Assembly (NCBI RefSeq): GCF_020164595.1
Contig: NZ_JAIQZE010000014.1
Location: 35,847-99,846, forward strand
DNA: 64,000 nt
Origin: Psychroflexus longus
GTDB lineage: Bacteria > Bacteroidota > Bacteroidia > Flavobacteriales > Flavobacteriaceae
Reading direction: 5' to 3'
The notes under the pieces are model-generated. The model saw nothing but the letters and a program-made list of their open reading frames with translations. It made no database searches and was not told the origin of the DNA. Each line of letters opens with the position of its first letter. Position 1 is the stretch's first letter. Of this stretch, positions 16,695 to 26,450 are shown piece by piece. A program made the translations under genes and the position numbers.

Positions 16695-19600
16695 TTACAT
16701 ATTCCTTCTATACTGGCCGCCGACTTCAAACAGGGCTTCGGTGATCTGGCCTAAAGAGCAGTATTTGGTGGCTTCCATCAATTCTTCGAAGATGTTTTCG
16801 TTGTGGATGGCTGCTTCCTGTATGCGTTTTAGGTTCTTGTCGGCTCTGTTTTCGTAGACTTTGTGAAGTTTTTCCAGAGTATTGATCTGGAATTCCTTCT
16901 CCTCCTCAGTCGCGCGGATGACTTCTCTAGGTTTGACTGTTGGCGAACCTTTGGAACTCAGGAAGGTGTTCACTCCGATAATTGGAAATTCTCCGGTGTG
17001 CTTGAGGGTTTCGTAATGTAAACTTTCCTCCTGAATCTTGCTACGCTGGTACATGGTTTCCATGGCACCAAGCACGCCACCACGCTCGGTAAGACGGTCG
17101 AACTCAAGTAAAACAGCTTCCTCCACAAGGTCTGTCAATTCTTCAATAATAAAAGAGCCTTGGATTGGGTTTTCGTTTTTGGCCAGCCCTAATTCTTTGT
17201 TGATAATCAACTGAATGGCCATGGCACGGCGTACAGATTCTTCGGTTGGCGTCGTGATAGCTTCATCGTAGGCATTGGTGTGCAGCGAATTACAGTTATC
17301 GTAAATCGCATACAACGCCTGTAGCGTGGTCCGGATATCGTTAAAGTCGATTTCCTGGGCGTGAAGCGAACGTCCTGAGGTCTGGATGTGGTATTTCAAC
17401 ATCTGCGCTCTGGAGTTGGCGCCGTATTTATCCCGCATGGCTTTGGACCAGATACGTCGGGCCACACGACCAATGACCGCATATTCTGGATCGATACCAT
17501 TGGAGAAAAAGAAACTTAAGTTAGGACCAAATTTATTGATATCCATGCCTCGGCTCAAGTAATATTCTACGTAAGTAAAGCCGTTGGAAAGCGTCAATGC
17601 CAATTGTGTAATGGGGTTGGCGCCTGCTTCGGCAATGTGATAACCTGAAATTGACACCGAATAAAAGTTTCTGACTTTATTTTCAATGAAATATTCCTGG
17701 ACGTCACCCATCAATCGGATAGCGAATTCTGTAGAGAAAATACAGGTGTTTTGCGCCTGGTCTTCTTTAAGAATATCCGCCTGAACCGTTCCTCTAACAA
17801 CAGCAATGGTGTCTTGTTTTATCTTTTCGTATACATCTTTCGGCAAGACCATATCGCCAGTAACACCAAGCAGCATCAAGCCAAGGCCATTGTTTCCTTC
17901 TGGAAGTTCACCTTGGTAGACTGGTCGTTCTGTTCCGTTTTTCTGATATATCTCTTTGATTTTGGCTTCAACTTCTTTTTCAAGTCCGTGCTCTGCAATG
18001 TATTTTTCACACTGCTGGTCGATGGCGGCATTCATAAAGAACCCGAGCAGCATCGGAGCTGGACCATTAATGGTCATACTCACAGAAGTCATGGCATCTG
18101 CCAGATCGAATCCTGAATACAACTTTTTGGCATCGTCTAAACAGCAAATAGAAACACCCGCATTACCAATTTTACCGTAAATATCTGGTCGATGGTCGGG
18201 ATCGTTTCCGTACAGTGTTACCGAATCAAAAGCTGTAGACAAACGCTTAGCAGGCAAGCCTGCACTCACATAATGAAACCTGCGATTAGTTCGTTCCGGC
18301 CCACCTTCCCCGGCAAACATTCGGGTAGGATCTTCACCAGTTCTTTTGAACGGATATAGTCCTGCGGTATATGGGAATTCTCCAGGCACATTTTCTTGTA
18401 GCAACCACTTGAGCAAATCTCCCCAGGCTTTATATTTAGGTAAAGCTACTTTTGGAATTTTGGTATGAGAAAGCGAATCGGTATGAGTATCAATTTTGAT
18501 TTCTTTGTCTCTTACTTTAAAGGTGTACACCTCGTCGGTATATTTTTGAACAACATTGCCCCAATCCAATATTTTTTCCCAGTTGTATGGATCAAAGTCC
18601 ATCTTGACACGGTCGAATTCCTTCTTCAGCAAACCTACCAAAGTTTCATTGTCTGAAGTGGCCACCTCTTCCAATTGTGTTTCTTCAATGCCATTTTTAT
18701 CAAGTTCTAATTTTGTATCGGTGACACTTTCAAGGGTTTTGAAAATCCCGTAAAGCTTTTGAGCCACTTCTACCTGTGAGTTCGCCTTCTGATCGTAGGC
18801 CCGATTGTTTTCTGAAATTTCTGAAAGGTAACGGGTTCTGGCTGGTGGAATGACAAATATTTTTTCTGACATTTCATCAGAAATCTGATAATCACTCTTA
18901 AGTGTTGTTGATGTTTTTTCTGACAACTGATCCATGATTCTCTTGTAAAGAATATTCATGCCTGGATCGTTAAATTGAGAAGCGATGGTTCCATATACTG
19001 GTAAAGTATCTGGCTTAACATCCCACAGATTGTGATTGCGCTGGTATTGTTTTTTGACGTCACGCAAAGCATCTTTAGCACCACGTTTATCAAATTTATT
19101 GATAGCCACCAAATCGGCAAAGTCCAACATGTCGATTTTCTCCAACTGAGTAGCTGCTCCAAATTCTGGTGTCATGACATACAGCGACACATCCGAGTGA
19201 TCGAGAATTTCTGTATCACTCTGACCTATTCCCGAAGTTTCTAAAATAATTAAATCATAGTTAGCCGCTTTTAAGACTTCTACTGCCTCCTGCACATATT
19301 TGGATAAAGCCAAGTTGGATTGTCTTGTAGCCAATGAACGCATGTATACTCTTGATGAGTTGATCGCATTCATACGAATTCTATCTCCAAGCAAAGCACC
19401 TCCAGTTTTACGTTTAGAAGGATCCACCGAGATAATCCCGATTTGTTTGTCTTCAAAATCCACTAAAAATCGACGAACTAACTCATCGACCAATGAAGAT
19501 TTGCCGGAACCCCCAGTTCCTGTAATTCCAAGAACGGGAACTTTATTCTCATTGTTTTTCTGAATAGATTCAAACACCTCTAAAAATTCGTCGTGTCTGT

Positions 19601-20129
19601 TTTCAGCTAAGGAAATTAAACGTGCTATGGTATTGACGTCTTTATTATCTAAGTTTTCTTTGGTCTTTTTTGGAGCTTTTAGCTCAGGTGTTTTAAAATC
19701 AGCTTGTTTGACTAGGTCGTTGATCATACCCTGTAATCCCATTTCGCGTCCATCATCTGGAGAATAGATCCTAGTAATTCCGTGCTTCATCAATTCCTCG
19801 ATTTCTTCGGTCAGGATGACTCCTCCTCCACCACCAAAGATTTTGATGTGCCCGGCTCCTTTCTCCTGAAGCAAATCATACATGTATTTAAAATACTCAT
19901 TATGCCCACCCTGATAAGACGTCAAAGCAATTGCGTTCACATCTTCTTGTATGGCGGTATTGACGACTTCTTCTACACTTCTGTCATGACCTAAATGAAT
20001 CACTTCTACGCCGGTAGATTGGATGATACGACGCATCACATTGATGGAGGCATCGTGGCCATCAAATAAAGAAGCTGCGGTGACTATTCGAATTTGATTT
20101 TTAGGAGTATATGGTTTTTGTTGCTGCAT
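16695..20129 (-). CDS. icmF: Fused B12-dependent isobutyryl-CoA mutase (IcmF type)
   Basis: The 1144-residue fusion has three parts. An N-terminal cobalamin-binding domain (about residues 10-150) has a DGHDAS variant of DxHxxG in [17 protein letters not shown]-protein chaperone domain of MeaB type follows, with Walker [10 protein letters not shown] near residue 205. A C-terminal mutase domain starts from about residue 570. This order is that of IcmF, which interconverts isobutyryl- and butyryl-CoA and uses GTP hydrolysis to protect and load B12. The methylmalonyl-CoA mutase motif RQYAGF is absent; [12 protein letters not shown] takes its place, as in IcmF. Database labels often say methylmalonyl-CoA mutase family. 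It appears monocistronic. Confidence 0.9.
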   Translation of the reverse strand: MQQQKPYTPKNQIRIVTAASLFDGHDASINVMRRIIQSTGVEVIHLGHDRSVEEVVNTAIQEDVNAIALTSYQGGHNEYFKYMYDLLQEKGAGHIKIFGGGGGVILTEEIEELMKHGITRIYSPDDGREMGLQGMINDLVKQADFKTPELKAPKKTKENLDNKDVNTIARLISLAENRHDEFLEVFESIQKNNENKVPVLGITGTGGSGKSSLVDELVRRFLVDFEDKQIGIISVDPSKRKTGGALLGDRIRMNAINSSRVYMRSLATRQSNLALSKYVQEAVEVLKAANYDLIILETSGIGQSDTEILDHSDVSLYVMTPEFGAATQLEKIDMLDFADLVAINKFDKRGAKDALRDVKKQYQRNHNLWDVKPDTLPVYGTIASQFNDPGMNILYKRIMDQLSEKTSTTLKSDYQISDEMSEKIFVIPPARTRYLSEISENNRAYDQKANSQVEVAQKLYGIFKTLESVTDTKLELDKNGIEETQLEEVATSDNETLVGLLKKEFDRVKMDFDPYNWEKILDWGNVVQKYTDEVYTFKVRDKEIKIDTHTDSLSHTKIPKVALPKYKAWGDLLKWLLQENVPGEFPYTAGLYPFKRTGEDPTRMFAGEGGPERTNRRFHYVSAGLPAKRLSTAFDSVTLYGNDPDHRPDIYGKIGNAGVSICCLDDAKKLYSGFDLADAMTSVSMTINGPAPMLLGFFMNAAIDQQCEKYIAEHGLEKEVEAKIKEIYQKNGTERPVYQGELPEGNNGLGLMLLGVTGDMVLPKDVYEKIKQDTIAVVRGTVQADILKEDQAQNTCIFSTEFAIRLMGDVQEYFIENKVRNFYSVSISGYHIAEAGANPITQLALTLSNGFTYVEYYLSRGMDINKFGPNLSFFFSNGIDPEYAVIGRVARRIWSKAMRDKYGANSRAQMLKYHIQTSGRSLHAQEIDFNDIRTTLQALYAIYDNCNSLHTNAYDEAITTPTEESVRRAMAIQLIINKELGLAKNENPIQGSFIIEELTDLVEEAVLLEFDRLTERGGVLGAMETMYQRSKIQEESLHYETLKHTGEFPIIGVNTFLSSKGSPTVKPREVIRATEEEKEFQINTLEKLHKVYENRADKNLKRIQEAAIHNENIFEELMEATKYCSLGQITEALFEVGGQYRRNM

Positions 20130-20275
20130 TATAAAATTGAATTATAAATAATTTTTATGGCGTGAAATTACGAAATATTCAATTTAAACTCATTGATTTA
20201 AGCTTCTAATAACGAAAAAATAGAAGGTTGTCTTCAAAAGTCTCTATCTTTACAATAGATCTAAAATTCATTTCT

Positions 20276-20980
20276 ATGAAACGATTTTTATTACTTATGC
20301 TAGTTTCTATTTCATTGAGTTCATGCGCAGAACTTGAACAGATTTCTAGAGAGATGACAAAGTCTGCCGGGGTTACTGACCAACAAATAGCCAATGGCCT
20401 ACAACAAGCACTATCCAAAGGTGTAGATGAGCAAGTTTCCAAATTGACTGAGGGAAATGGATTTTATAATAATGATTTGGTGAGGATCAAACTTCCTGAG
20501 GAATTATCTAGTGTGGAGAGCACCATGAGAAGCTTAGGTTTAGGTAATTTAGCTGACGAAGGCATCAAGGCACTTAACACGACCGCTCAGCAAGCTGTTA
20601 AAGAAGCGACACTCATTTTCTTATCTGCGATACGCGACATGACATTTGAGGAAGCCAGATCTATTCTGCTCGGAGAAAATTCAGCAGCAACGTCTTACTT
20701 AAGAGATAAGACACAAACAGAATTGTATCAAAAATTTGAGCCCATCGTACGAGATAATTTTCAGAAAGTAGGCGCCGATCAAATATGGAAAAATGTGATT
20801 GAAAAATACAATCAGGTGCCTTTTACCTCTAATGTAAATCCAAATCTCACAGACTACGTCACCAACGAAGCCTTAAAGGGCGTTTATAAAATGATTGAAC
20901 TGGAAGAACAACGAATCAGAAATGACGTTAGGGAAAGATCTACAGATCTATTAAGACGAGTTTTTGCGCTTCAGGATTAA
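20276..20980 (+). CDS. DUF4197 family lipoprotein
   Basis: The protein has 234 residues from the ATG at 20276; a TTG 16 codons upstream is rejected because the signal peptide begins at MKRFLLLML. The lipobox is LSSC (Cys about residue 17). The body is helical, with QIANGLQQALSKGVDEQVSKLT and MTFEEARSILLGENSAATSYLR, both hallmarks of DUF4197. The family's function is not known. It ends convergently with the hydrolase gene, the two stop codons overlapping in a shared TTAA. Confidence 0.85.
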   Translation: MKRFLLLMLVSISLSSCAELEQISREMTKSAGVTDQQIANGLQQALSKGVDEQVSKLTEGNGFYNNDLVRIKLPEELSSVESTMRSLGLGNLADEGIKALNTTAQQAVKEATLIFLSAIRDMTFEEARSILLGENSAATSYLRDKTQTELYQKFEPIVRDNFQKVGADQIWKNVIEKYNQVPFTSNVNPNLTDYVTNEALKGVYKMIELEEQRIRNDVRERSTDLLRRVFALQD

Positions 20981-21813
20981 GTCGCTTGCAATTGTAATTT
21001 AGTATTGTTCTCCAGACTTTTAATAAAATCTATCACTTTGGAATTAAACACTTTTGGCTGTTCAACATTCACCACGTGACCGCAGTTTTTGATGACAAAT
21101 AATTTGGCTTCTTTATGAGTTTCAGAAATTTTTCTAACCGCAGGTAGAAACAAATAATCTTGTTCACCCATCATGTAAAGGGAAGGTATATTGATCGCTT
21201 TTTGCCTAAAGAACTTGAGCAAAGGATTTATTTCAGAAGTTAGCTTAAACCATCTGATGAATTCTTTCTGGTATAATTTTTTAGCCTCGTTCACGAAGAG
21301 ATTTCTTGATTTCTTATGATTCCTTCTAGGCATTATTATGAAAGCAAATAATTTGTAAAGAATCATATAAGGCACAACCGATTTGAATATTACTCCAACA
21401 TTCATTAAAAACCTGGACCTCACGTTCATTTTCATAATAGCTCCGCCCATGATCATGCTAGAAACGCGATTTGGATAGTTCTCAGCTAAGTTCCTTATTA
21501 AAATGGTACCCAGAGAGATACCTATGAAATGAGATTTTTCAATATTGTTGATATCTAAAACTTCAACTATATCGCCGGTAATAGCATCGAAAGTGTAATT
21601 TTCATCAAGCGAATCCTGCAATTTTGGATTTGAATTGCCATGACCTCTAAGGTCTAATAGTAAAACATTAAATTGAGATTTAAAGGCTCTGAGTTGCTTA
21701 AACCATATGGAAGAACTTCCACCAGCACCATGCACAAAGGTAACCCACTCTATGGAGTTTTCGTGACGATAAACTGAATGGTGTATCAAAGCTTTCTTTT
21801 TGTAAATATACAC
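20977..21813 (-). CDS. Alpha/beta hydrolase
   Basis: The 278-residue protein has an oxyanion-hole motif VHGAGGSSS (about residue 27), the strand-helix LLDLRGHGNS, the nucleophile elbow GISLGT (Ser about residue 98), an acid in MGEQDYLF and a histidine in NCGHVVNVEQP. This complete catalytic triad places it in the alpha/beta hydrolase superfamily, near esterases or haloperoxidase-like enzymes. Substrate cannot be assigned. There is no signal peptide. It lies 45 bases downstream of the BtuF-like gene and may be cotranscribed with it. Confidence 0.88.
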   Translation of the reverse strand: MYIYKKKALIHHSVYRHENSIEWVTFVHGAGGSSSIWFKQLRAFKSQFNVLLLDLRGHGNSNPKLQDSLDENYTFDAITGDIVEVLDINNIEKSHFIGISLGTILIRNLAENYPNRVSSMIMGGAIMKMNVRSRFLMNVGVIFKSVVPYMILYKLFAFIIMPRRNHKKSRNLFVNEAKKLYQKEFIRWFKLTSEINPLLKFFRQKAINIPSLYMMGEQDYLFLPAVRKISETHKEAKLFVIKNCGHVVNVEQPKVFNSKVIDFIKSLENNTKLQLQAT

Positions 21814-21858
21814 AGGATAATCGTTAAAACTAAAATGTCCTTAAATACTAGTAAAATT

Positions 21859-22629
21859 TTATAAGTTGTCCCTAAGCTTTAAGAAATAGTCAAAGGCTTG
21901 TAAAAGCCTGGAACCGTACCAGCTAAAGTATTCGCCATCCACAATTTTAATTTTTTCCGCTGGAATTTTGAATTCTAACTTATGTTGATCTTTGAAGGGA
22001 AATGGCTCCGAAGACAAGAAAACATAATCGACCGCTACTAGATTCTTAATATCTACCTCAGGATATCTTGGAAGTTCTTTATATACATTTTCAAAATTAT
22101 TAAGTTCCAACATATAATTGATAAATGTTGAGGCACCAACAACCATCCAAGGATCTCTCCAAATGAAGTAAGCTACTTTGAGTTTAGGTTGCTCTTTACT
22201 TTTTCTTCGGAATTTGATAAAGTTAGTTTCAATGCTGTCAACAAGTTGCTTGGAGTTTTCAGGGATCTTAAAGATTTCGTCAATATCTCTTATCAACTGA
22301 AGCAGATCTTCGATCTTATTGATATCACTTACATAAACTGAATGGTCTTCTGTTAGTTTCTCAATGACTTCTAACTCGTTCTCTTCTTTATTGGCTAAAA
22401 TAAGATCTGGCTGTAAACTTTTGATTTTATCAACCTTTACGGTTTTAGTTCCACCTATGATTTCAGCCGTTGATCTTATATCTTCAGGATGAACACAAAA
22501 TTTGGTCACTCCTACCAGTTTATCTTTCAGTCCTAAATCTACAAGCATTTCAGTAAGACTAGGAACCAAACAGACAATCCGGTTTGGAACAGAAGTTTTG
22601 TGAAGTGACCGCTTTAGTTGATCTTTCAT
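21859..22629 (-). CDS. BtuF-like helical-backbone metal receptor, no signal peptide
   Basis: The 256-residue protein has the fold signature of periplasmic B12/iron-siderophore binding proteins: RIVCLVPSLTEMLVDLGL, then DKLVGVTKFCVHP, KIKSLQPDLILANKEEN and the long helix before a second lobe (LKVAYFIWRDPWMVVG). Unlike true binding proteins it begins directly at MKDQLKRSL with no signal peptide or lipobox, and no permease or ATPase gene is adjacent. It may be a cytoplasmic binding protein or the start may be misplaced, though no better upstream start is seen. The ligand is unknown. Confidence 0.8.
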   Translation of the reverse strand: MKDQLKRSLHKTSVPNRIVCLVPSLTEMLVDLGLKDKLVGVTKFCVHPEDIRSTAEIIGGTKTVKVDKIKSLQPDLILANKEENELEVIEKLTEDHSVYVSDINKIEDLLQLIRDIDEIFKIPENSKQLVDSIETNFIKFRRKSKEQPKLKVAYFIWRDPWMVVGASTFINYMLELNNFENVYKELPRYPEVDIKNLVAVDYVFLSSEPFPFKDQHKLEFKIPAEKIKIVDGEYFSWYGSRLLQAFDYFLKLRDNL

Positions 22630-22664
22630 TAGCCTTTATAAATGATATCCAATTGCCCTAAAAT

Positions 22665-22695
22665 AAAAAACCCTGAATTAAATTCAAGGTTTTTT
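22665..22695 (-). terminator. Terminator after the eight-cysteine protein gene
   Basis: Near-perfect stem AAAAAACCCTGAATT / AATTCAAGGTTTTTT with one G-T wobble and a T-run on the minus strand, between the genes at 22714 and 22629. Confidence 0.8.
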
Positions 22696-22713
22696 GTGGA
22701 TTTTGAAAAAAAC

Positions 22714-22953
22714 TTACGTTGAAGGTGCCCATGATGCACAAAGCATTCCTGGGGCAGCTTTACTTGGATGAGCGCAAGAATCTGTTTCATGTTTCTTACA
22801 ATTGGAACAGCTTCTTTCGTTTTTCAACTCTGCCTTCATATTAAATAAGTCACAAGTATATTTTTGAGATACCAAGACTTCGTGTTTACTGCAAAATGTC
22901 TTTTCAATTAAGTTGGTGCAGTTGCTACAGTTATTTGCGAATCTAATGGCCAT
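22714..22953 (-). CDS. Small protein with two four-cysteine modules
   Basis: The 79-residue protein contains eight cysteines in two similar modules: CSNC (9-12), Cys21, Cys34 and CSNC (49-52), Cys60, Cys72. Spacing inside the modules is similar (8/12 and 7/11 residues), suggesting internal duplication of a zinc-ribbon-like or iron-sulfur-like site. No signal peptide is seen, so the cysteines would be reduced and available for metal in the cytoplasm. I think relatives exist in Flavobacteria, but I know no function. It is monocistronic, with a terminator just after it. Confidence 0.75.
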   Translation of the reverse strand: MAIRFANNCSNCTNLIEKTFCSKHEVLVSQKYTCDLFNMKAELKNERSCSNCKKHETDSCAHPSKAAPGMLCASWAPST

Positions 22954-23068
22954 AATGTTTAGTTTTTAAGTTATTATCAAAATTTTCTCTAATGTATATA
23001 GGAAATACATTAAAGCTGTTAATTACAACTCAAACTCTTACAATACGTTATTAGACTGATTAAAAATA

Positions 23069-23100
23069 AAAAGCACCTGTTAATTAAAACAGGTGCTTTT
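23069..23100 (-). terminator. Terminator after rplT
   Basis: Perfect 12-base stem (AAAAGCACCTGT with ACAGGTGCTTTT) with an 8-base loop and a T-rich tail on the minus strand, 24 bases past the rplT stop. Confidence 0.9.
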
Positions 23101-23123
23101 GTAATTGCGATAAAAGTTAGAAT

Positions 23124-23468
23124 TTATTTGACTTGGTCGACTACGGCTTTAAAAGCTTCAGGATTGTTCATAGCTAAGTCCGCAAGAACTTTTCTATTCA
23201 ATTCAATGTTGTTAGCTTTTACTTTTCCCATAAATTGAGAGTAAGATAAACCGTGCAGTCTTGCAGCAGCATTAATTCTTATGATCCAAAGTGATCTAAA
23301 ATTTCTCTTCTTGGTTTTGCGGTCTCTATAAGCATATAACATTGCTTTTTCGACTGCATTTTTGGCTACTGTCCAAACATTTTTACGACGTCCGTAGTAA
23401 CCTTTTGCTTGCTTCATTATTTTTTTACGTCTGGCTCTGGAAGCGACAGAATTTGTTGATCTTGGCAT
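23124..23468 (-). CDS. rplT: 50S ribosomal protein L20
   Basis: The 114-residue basic protein has the L20 signature: [32 protein letters not shown] at the N-terminal extension and [21 protein letters not shown] in the globular part. L20 is an assembly protein of the large subunit and in several bacteria represses its own operon. It is the last gene of thrS-infC-rpmI-rplT, followed by a strong terminator. No L20-binding leader could be recognised by eye. Confidence 0.97.
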   Translation of the reverse strand: MPRSTNSVASRARRKKIMKQAKGYYGRRKNVWTVAKNAVEKAMLYAYRDRKTKKRNFRSLWIIRINAAARLHGLSYSQFMGKVKANNIELNRKVLADLAMNNPEAFKAVVDQVK

Positions 23469-23549
23469 ATTTTAAAGTTTTTTGTAGTAGGCAGTTTAAT
23501 AAACGTTTTGTGAGCCTAACTCCATGGATTAATAATTAACCTTGTTTAC

Positions 23550-23747
23550 TTATTTTAAGCGTAATTGAGTTTTGATGCTATGCTCATCAGCTTTGTCTAC
23601 TAAACCGCTGTGAGTTAACTTCAATTTTCTCTTTTTTGACTTTTTAGTCAAAATGTGACTTTTGAATGCATGTTTACGTTTTATTTTACCTGTTCCGGTA
23701 AGTTTAAAACGCTTTTTAGCACTCGACTTTGTTTTCATCTTAGGCAT
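23550..23747 (-). CDS. rpmI: 50S ribosomal protein L35
   Basis: The 65-residue protein [26 protein letters not shown] is a standard L35, very rich in lysine and arginine. It follows infC by 28 bases and precedes rplT by 81, the conserved gene order of the translation operon. Confidence 0.97.
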   Translation of the reverse strand: MPKMKTKSSAKKRFKLTGTGKIKRKHAFKSHILTKKSKKRKLKLTHSGLVDKADEHSIKTQLRLK

Positions 23748-23775
23748 CTGGAATATATATTAAGGATTATCGCAA

Positions 23776-24333
23776 TTATTTTTTGGAAACTGGAGCAAGA
23801 ATCATAATCATTCTCTTACCCTCCAGCTTAGGCATTTGCTCTACTTTAGCAAGATCTTCAAGATCCTGAGCAAGTCTTAAGAGCAAGATTTGGCCTTTAT
23901 CTTTAAAGACTATGGAACGGCCTTTAAAAAACACAAAGGCTTTTAATTTAGCTCCATCTTTAAGGAACTTCTCTGCATTTTTCTTTTTGAATTCGTAATC
24001 ATGATCGTCTGTATTAGGACCGAAACGAATTTCTTTTACAACGACTTGGGTAGTTTTCTGCTTGAGCTGTTTTTCTCTCTTTTTTTGTTCATACAAGAAC
24101 TTCTTGTAATCCATAACTTTACAAACAGGAGGGTCTGCTTTTGGAGATATTTCAACTAAATCCAACTCCTGCTCTTCGGCCATGGCCAAAGCTTCTTTGA
24201 GCGAATAGATATCTACTTTTACATTTTCACCAACAACTCGAACTTTTGGAGCTCTTATCTTGTCGTTGATTTTATGAGGATTTTCTTTTATCTGCCTCGG
24301 TGCCTGTCTTGATTTTTTTCTACGTATTGCTAT
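23776..24333 (-). CDS. infC: Translation initiation factor IF-3, AUA start
   Basis: The reading frame encodes a complete 185-residue IF-3: an N-domain (starting [12 protein letters not shown], then [14 protein letters not shown]), the linker [11 protein letters not shown], the signature [22 protein letters not shown] and the C-domain ending [14 protein letters not shown]. Between the upstream in-frame stop and the N-domain there is no ATG, GTG or TTG. The first possible normal start would be a TTG at 24187-24189 that removes the N-domain. The ATA at 24331-24333 fits as start, as in E. coli infC (AUU), where IF-3 represses its own non-AUG message. It begins 18 bases after the thrS stop. Confidence 0.9.
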   Translation of the reverse strand: MAIRRKKSRQAPRQIKENPHKINDKIRAPKVRVVGENVKVDIYSLKEALAMAEEQELDLVEISPKADPPVCKVMDYKKFLYEQKKREKQLKQKTTQVVVKEIRFGPNTDDHDYEFKKKNAEKFLKDGAKLKAFVFFKGRSIVFKDKGQILLLRLAQDLEDLAKVEQMPKLEGKRMIMILAPVSKK

Positions 24334-24351
24334 GGCTAAATATTTTTTTAA

Positions 24352-26298
24352 TTAAACTTCGAATTTATAAATTTCATTTTCTATTTCAGTTTCTAAAATT
24401 TTGGCAAAGCTTTCTATTGGCATTTCACCTAAATCATCTCCCCCATGTCTTCTCACAGAAACCGTTTCGTTATCTACTTCAGCTTCGCCTATTATCAACA
24501 TGTAAGGAATCTTATTCATCTCGGCTTCCCGGATCTTTTTACCCATGGTTTCACCTCGATTATTAATAGTAGCGCGAATTTCGTGTTTTTTAAGTAAACT
24601 TAAAACTTTTTTAGAATAATTTTCATATTTCTCACTGATTGATAGGATAGTAGCCTGTTCTGGCATTAGCCATAATGGGAAATTTCCCCCAGTATGCTCT
24701 AACAAGATGGCTATAAATCGTTCTAAACTTCCGAAAGGCGCTCTGTGTATCATTACGGGACGGTGCATTTCGTTGTCACTCCCTTTATATTCTAACTCAA
24801 ATCGCTCTGGCAAATTATAATCTACCTGAATAGTTCCAAGCTGCCACTGTCTTCCTAATGCATCTTTTACCATAAAGTCCAATTTTGGACCATAAAAGGC
24901 GGCCTCTCCAGTTTCCACTTTATAATTTAGACCTTTTTCTTCTGCTGCATTTAAAATAGCAGCCTCAGCTTTTGTCCAGTTTTTATCAGATCCTATATAC
25001 TTTGAAGGATTATCTGGGTCTCTTAAAGAAACCTGAGCTGTAAAGTTTTCAAAACCTAAAGAGTTGAAGACATAGAGCACAAGATCGATTACTTTCTTAA
25101 ATTCTTCGTCCAATTGCTCGGGCATACAAAAAATATGTGCATCATCTTGTGTAAATCCTCTTACCCGTGTAAGACCATGAAGCTCTCCGCTTTGTTCGTA
25201 ACGGTAAACCGTCCCAAACTCTGCATAACGCTGTGGTAAATCTCTATAACTCCAAGCCTGTGAGTTGAAAATTTCACAGTGATGAGGACAGTTCATAGGC
25301 TTCAAAAGGTATTCTTCACCATCCTGAGGAGTTTTGATAGGTTGAAAGCTATCCTCTCCATATTTCTGATAATGACCTGAGGTCATGTATAATTCTTTCT
25401 GACCAATATGTGGAGATATCACTTGTTGGTAGCCAGCATTTTCTTGTGCATCTTTCAGGAACTTTTCAAGTCTGTCTCTCAGAGCTGCACCTTTAGGTAA
25501 CCACAATGGCAAACCCTGACCAACTTTTTGAGAAAAAGTAAACAGTTTTAATTCTCTACCTAATTTTCTATGATCTCGTTTTTTGGCTTCTTCAAGTAGC
25601 TCTAAATATTCTTTAAGTTCTTTTTGCTTAGGAAAAGAAATTCCATAGATCCTCGTTAACTGCGGATTATTTTCATCACCTCTCCAGTAGGCTCCAGCGA
25701 TATTCATCAACTTGATAGCCTTTACAAAACCGGTATTAGGAATGTGTCCACCTCGACATAAATCTGTAAAATCATCATGATCACAAAACGTGATTTCTCC
25801 GTCTTCAAGATTTTCTATCAATTCTACTTTGTAGGGGTTATTTCTGGTTTTGTAATATTCTAGAGCATCAGCTTTTGAAACTTCACGCATTTCAAAATCA
25901 TGTTTCCCTCTTGCAAGCTCAAGCATCTTGGCTTCAATTTTAGGAAAATCATTTTCAGAGATGGATTGATCTTTAAGATCCACATCGTAATAAAAACCAT
26001 TATCAATTGAAGGGCCTATCGTCAGGTTGATTCCTGGATATAACTTCAGTAAAGCCTGTGCCAAAATGTGCGAAGATGAATGCCAGAAAGCCTGCTTCCC
26101 TTCATCATCATTGAAAGTCAGAAGCACCAAATTACCATCTTGATTGAGTGGCATGGTGGTTTCTACAATTGTATCATTGAATTTTGCAGAAATCACATTT
26201 CTAGCTAAGCCTGAGCTTATGCTTAAAGCTACTTGAAGAGGGGTTGTTCCTTCCTCATATTGCTTTACACTCCCATCTGGTAAGGTAATATTGATCAT
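24352..26298 (-). CDS. thrS: Threonine--tRNA ligase
   Basis: The 648-residue class II synthetase has the full bacterial layout: an N-terminal TGS domain (about 1-62), the editing/SAD region with [11 protein letters not shown] and [10 protein letters not shown], the catalytic core with zinc ligands in [10 protein letters not shown] and [11 protein letters not shown], and a C-terminal anticodon-binding domain. It charges tRNA-Thr. It heads the operon thrS-infC-rpmI-rplT, 18 bases before infC, and has the best promoter match in the window. No T-box or other leader is expected in this group and none is visible. Confidence 0.97.
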   Translation of the reverse strand: MINITLPDGSVKQYEEGTTPLQVALSISSGLARNVISAKFNDTIVETTMPLNQDGNLVLLTFNDDEGKQAFWHSSSHILAQALLKLYPGINLTIGPSIDNGFYYDVDLKDQSISENDFPKIEAKMLELARGKHDFEMREVSKADALEYYKTRNNPYKVELIENLEDGEITFCDHDDFTDLCRGGHIPNTGFVKAIKLMNIAGAYWRGDENNPQLTRIYGISFPKQKELKEYLELLEEAKKRDHRKLGRELKLFTFSQKVGQGLPLWLPKGAALRDRLEKFLKDAQENAGYQQVISPHIGQKELYMTSGHYQKYGEDSFQPIKTPQDGEEYLLKPMNCPHHCEIFNSQAWSYRDLPQRYAEFGTVYRYEQSGELHGLTRVRGFTQDDAHIFCMPEQLDEEFKKVIDLVLYVFNSLGFENFTAQVSLRDPDNPSKYIGSDKNWTKAEAAILNAAEEKGLNYKVETGEAAFYGPKLDFMVKDALGRQWQLGTIQVDYNLPERFELEYKGSDNEMHRPVMIHRAPFGSLERFIAILLEHTGGNFPLWLMPEQATILSISEKYENYSKKVLSLLKKHEIRATINNRGETMGKKIREAEMNKIPYMLIIGEAEVDNETVSVRRHGGDDLGEMPIESFAKILETEIENEIYKFEV

Positions 26299-26314
26299 TA
26301 GTTTTAATTTTGAA

Positions 26315-26344
26315 CAAAGATACTATGTTAATATTTCTTTGCAA
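26315..26344 (-). promoter_or_regulatory. Promoter of the thrS-infC-rpmI-rplT operon
   Basis: On the minus strand TTG (26342-26344), 19 bases, then TATCTTTG (26315-26322): a perfect TTG-N19-TAnnTTTG. The thrS ATG is 16 bases downstream. Confidence 0.75.
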
Positions 26345-26400
26345 CATGAAATCTTGTTTGTTTGATCTCACATTGATACTCGAACAATTAGTTTTAAAAG

Positions 26401-26427
26401 AAAAAAGCCACTTATCAAAAGTGGCTT
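26401..26427 (-). terminator. Terminator after htpG
   Basis: Nine-base stem AAGCCACTT / AAGTGGCTT with a short loop and a T-run on the minus strand, about 25 bases past the htpG stop. Confidence 0.85.
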
Positions 26428-26450
26428 AAATCCAAAATATTTAAATAATT

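Noticed and set aside
23776..24189. A short IF-3 starting at the internal TTG.
   Set aside because: It would lack the N-domain, which is encoded intact upstream and is needed for normal IF-3 function.
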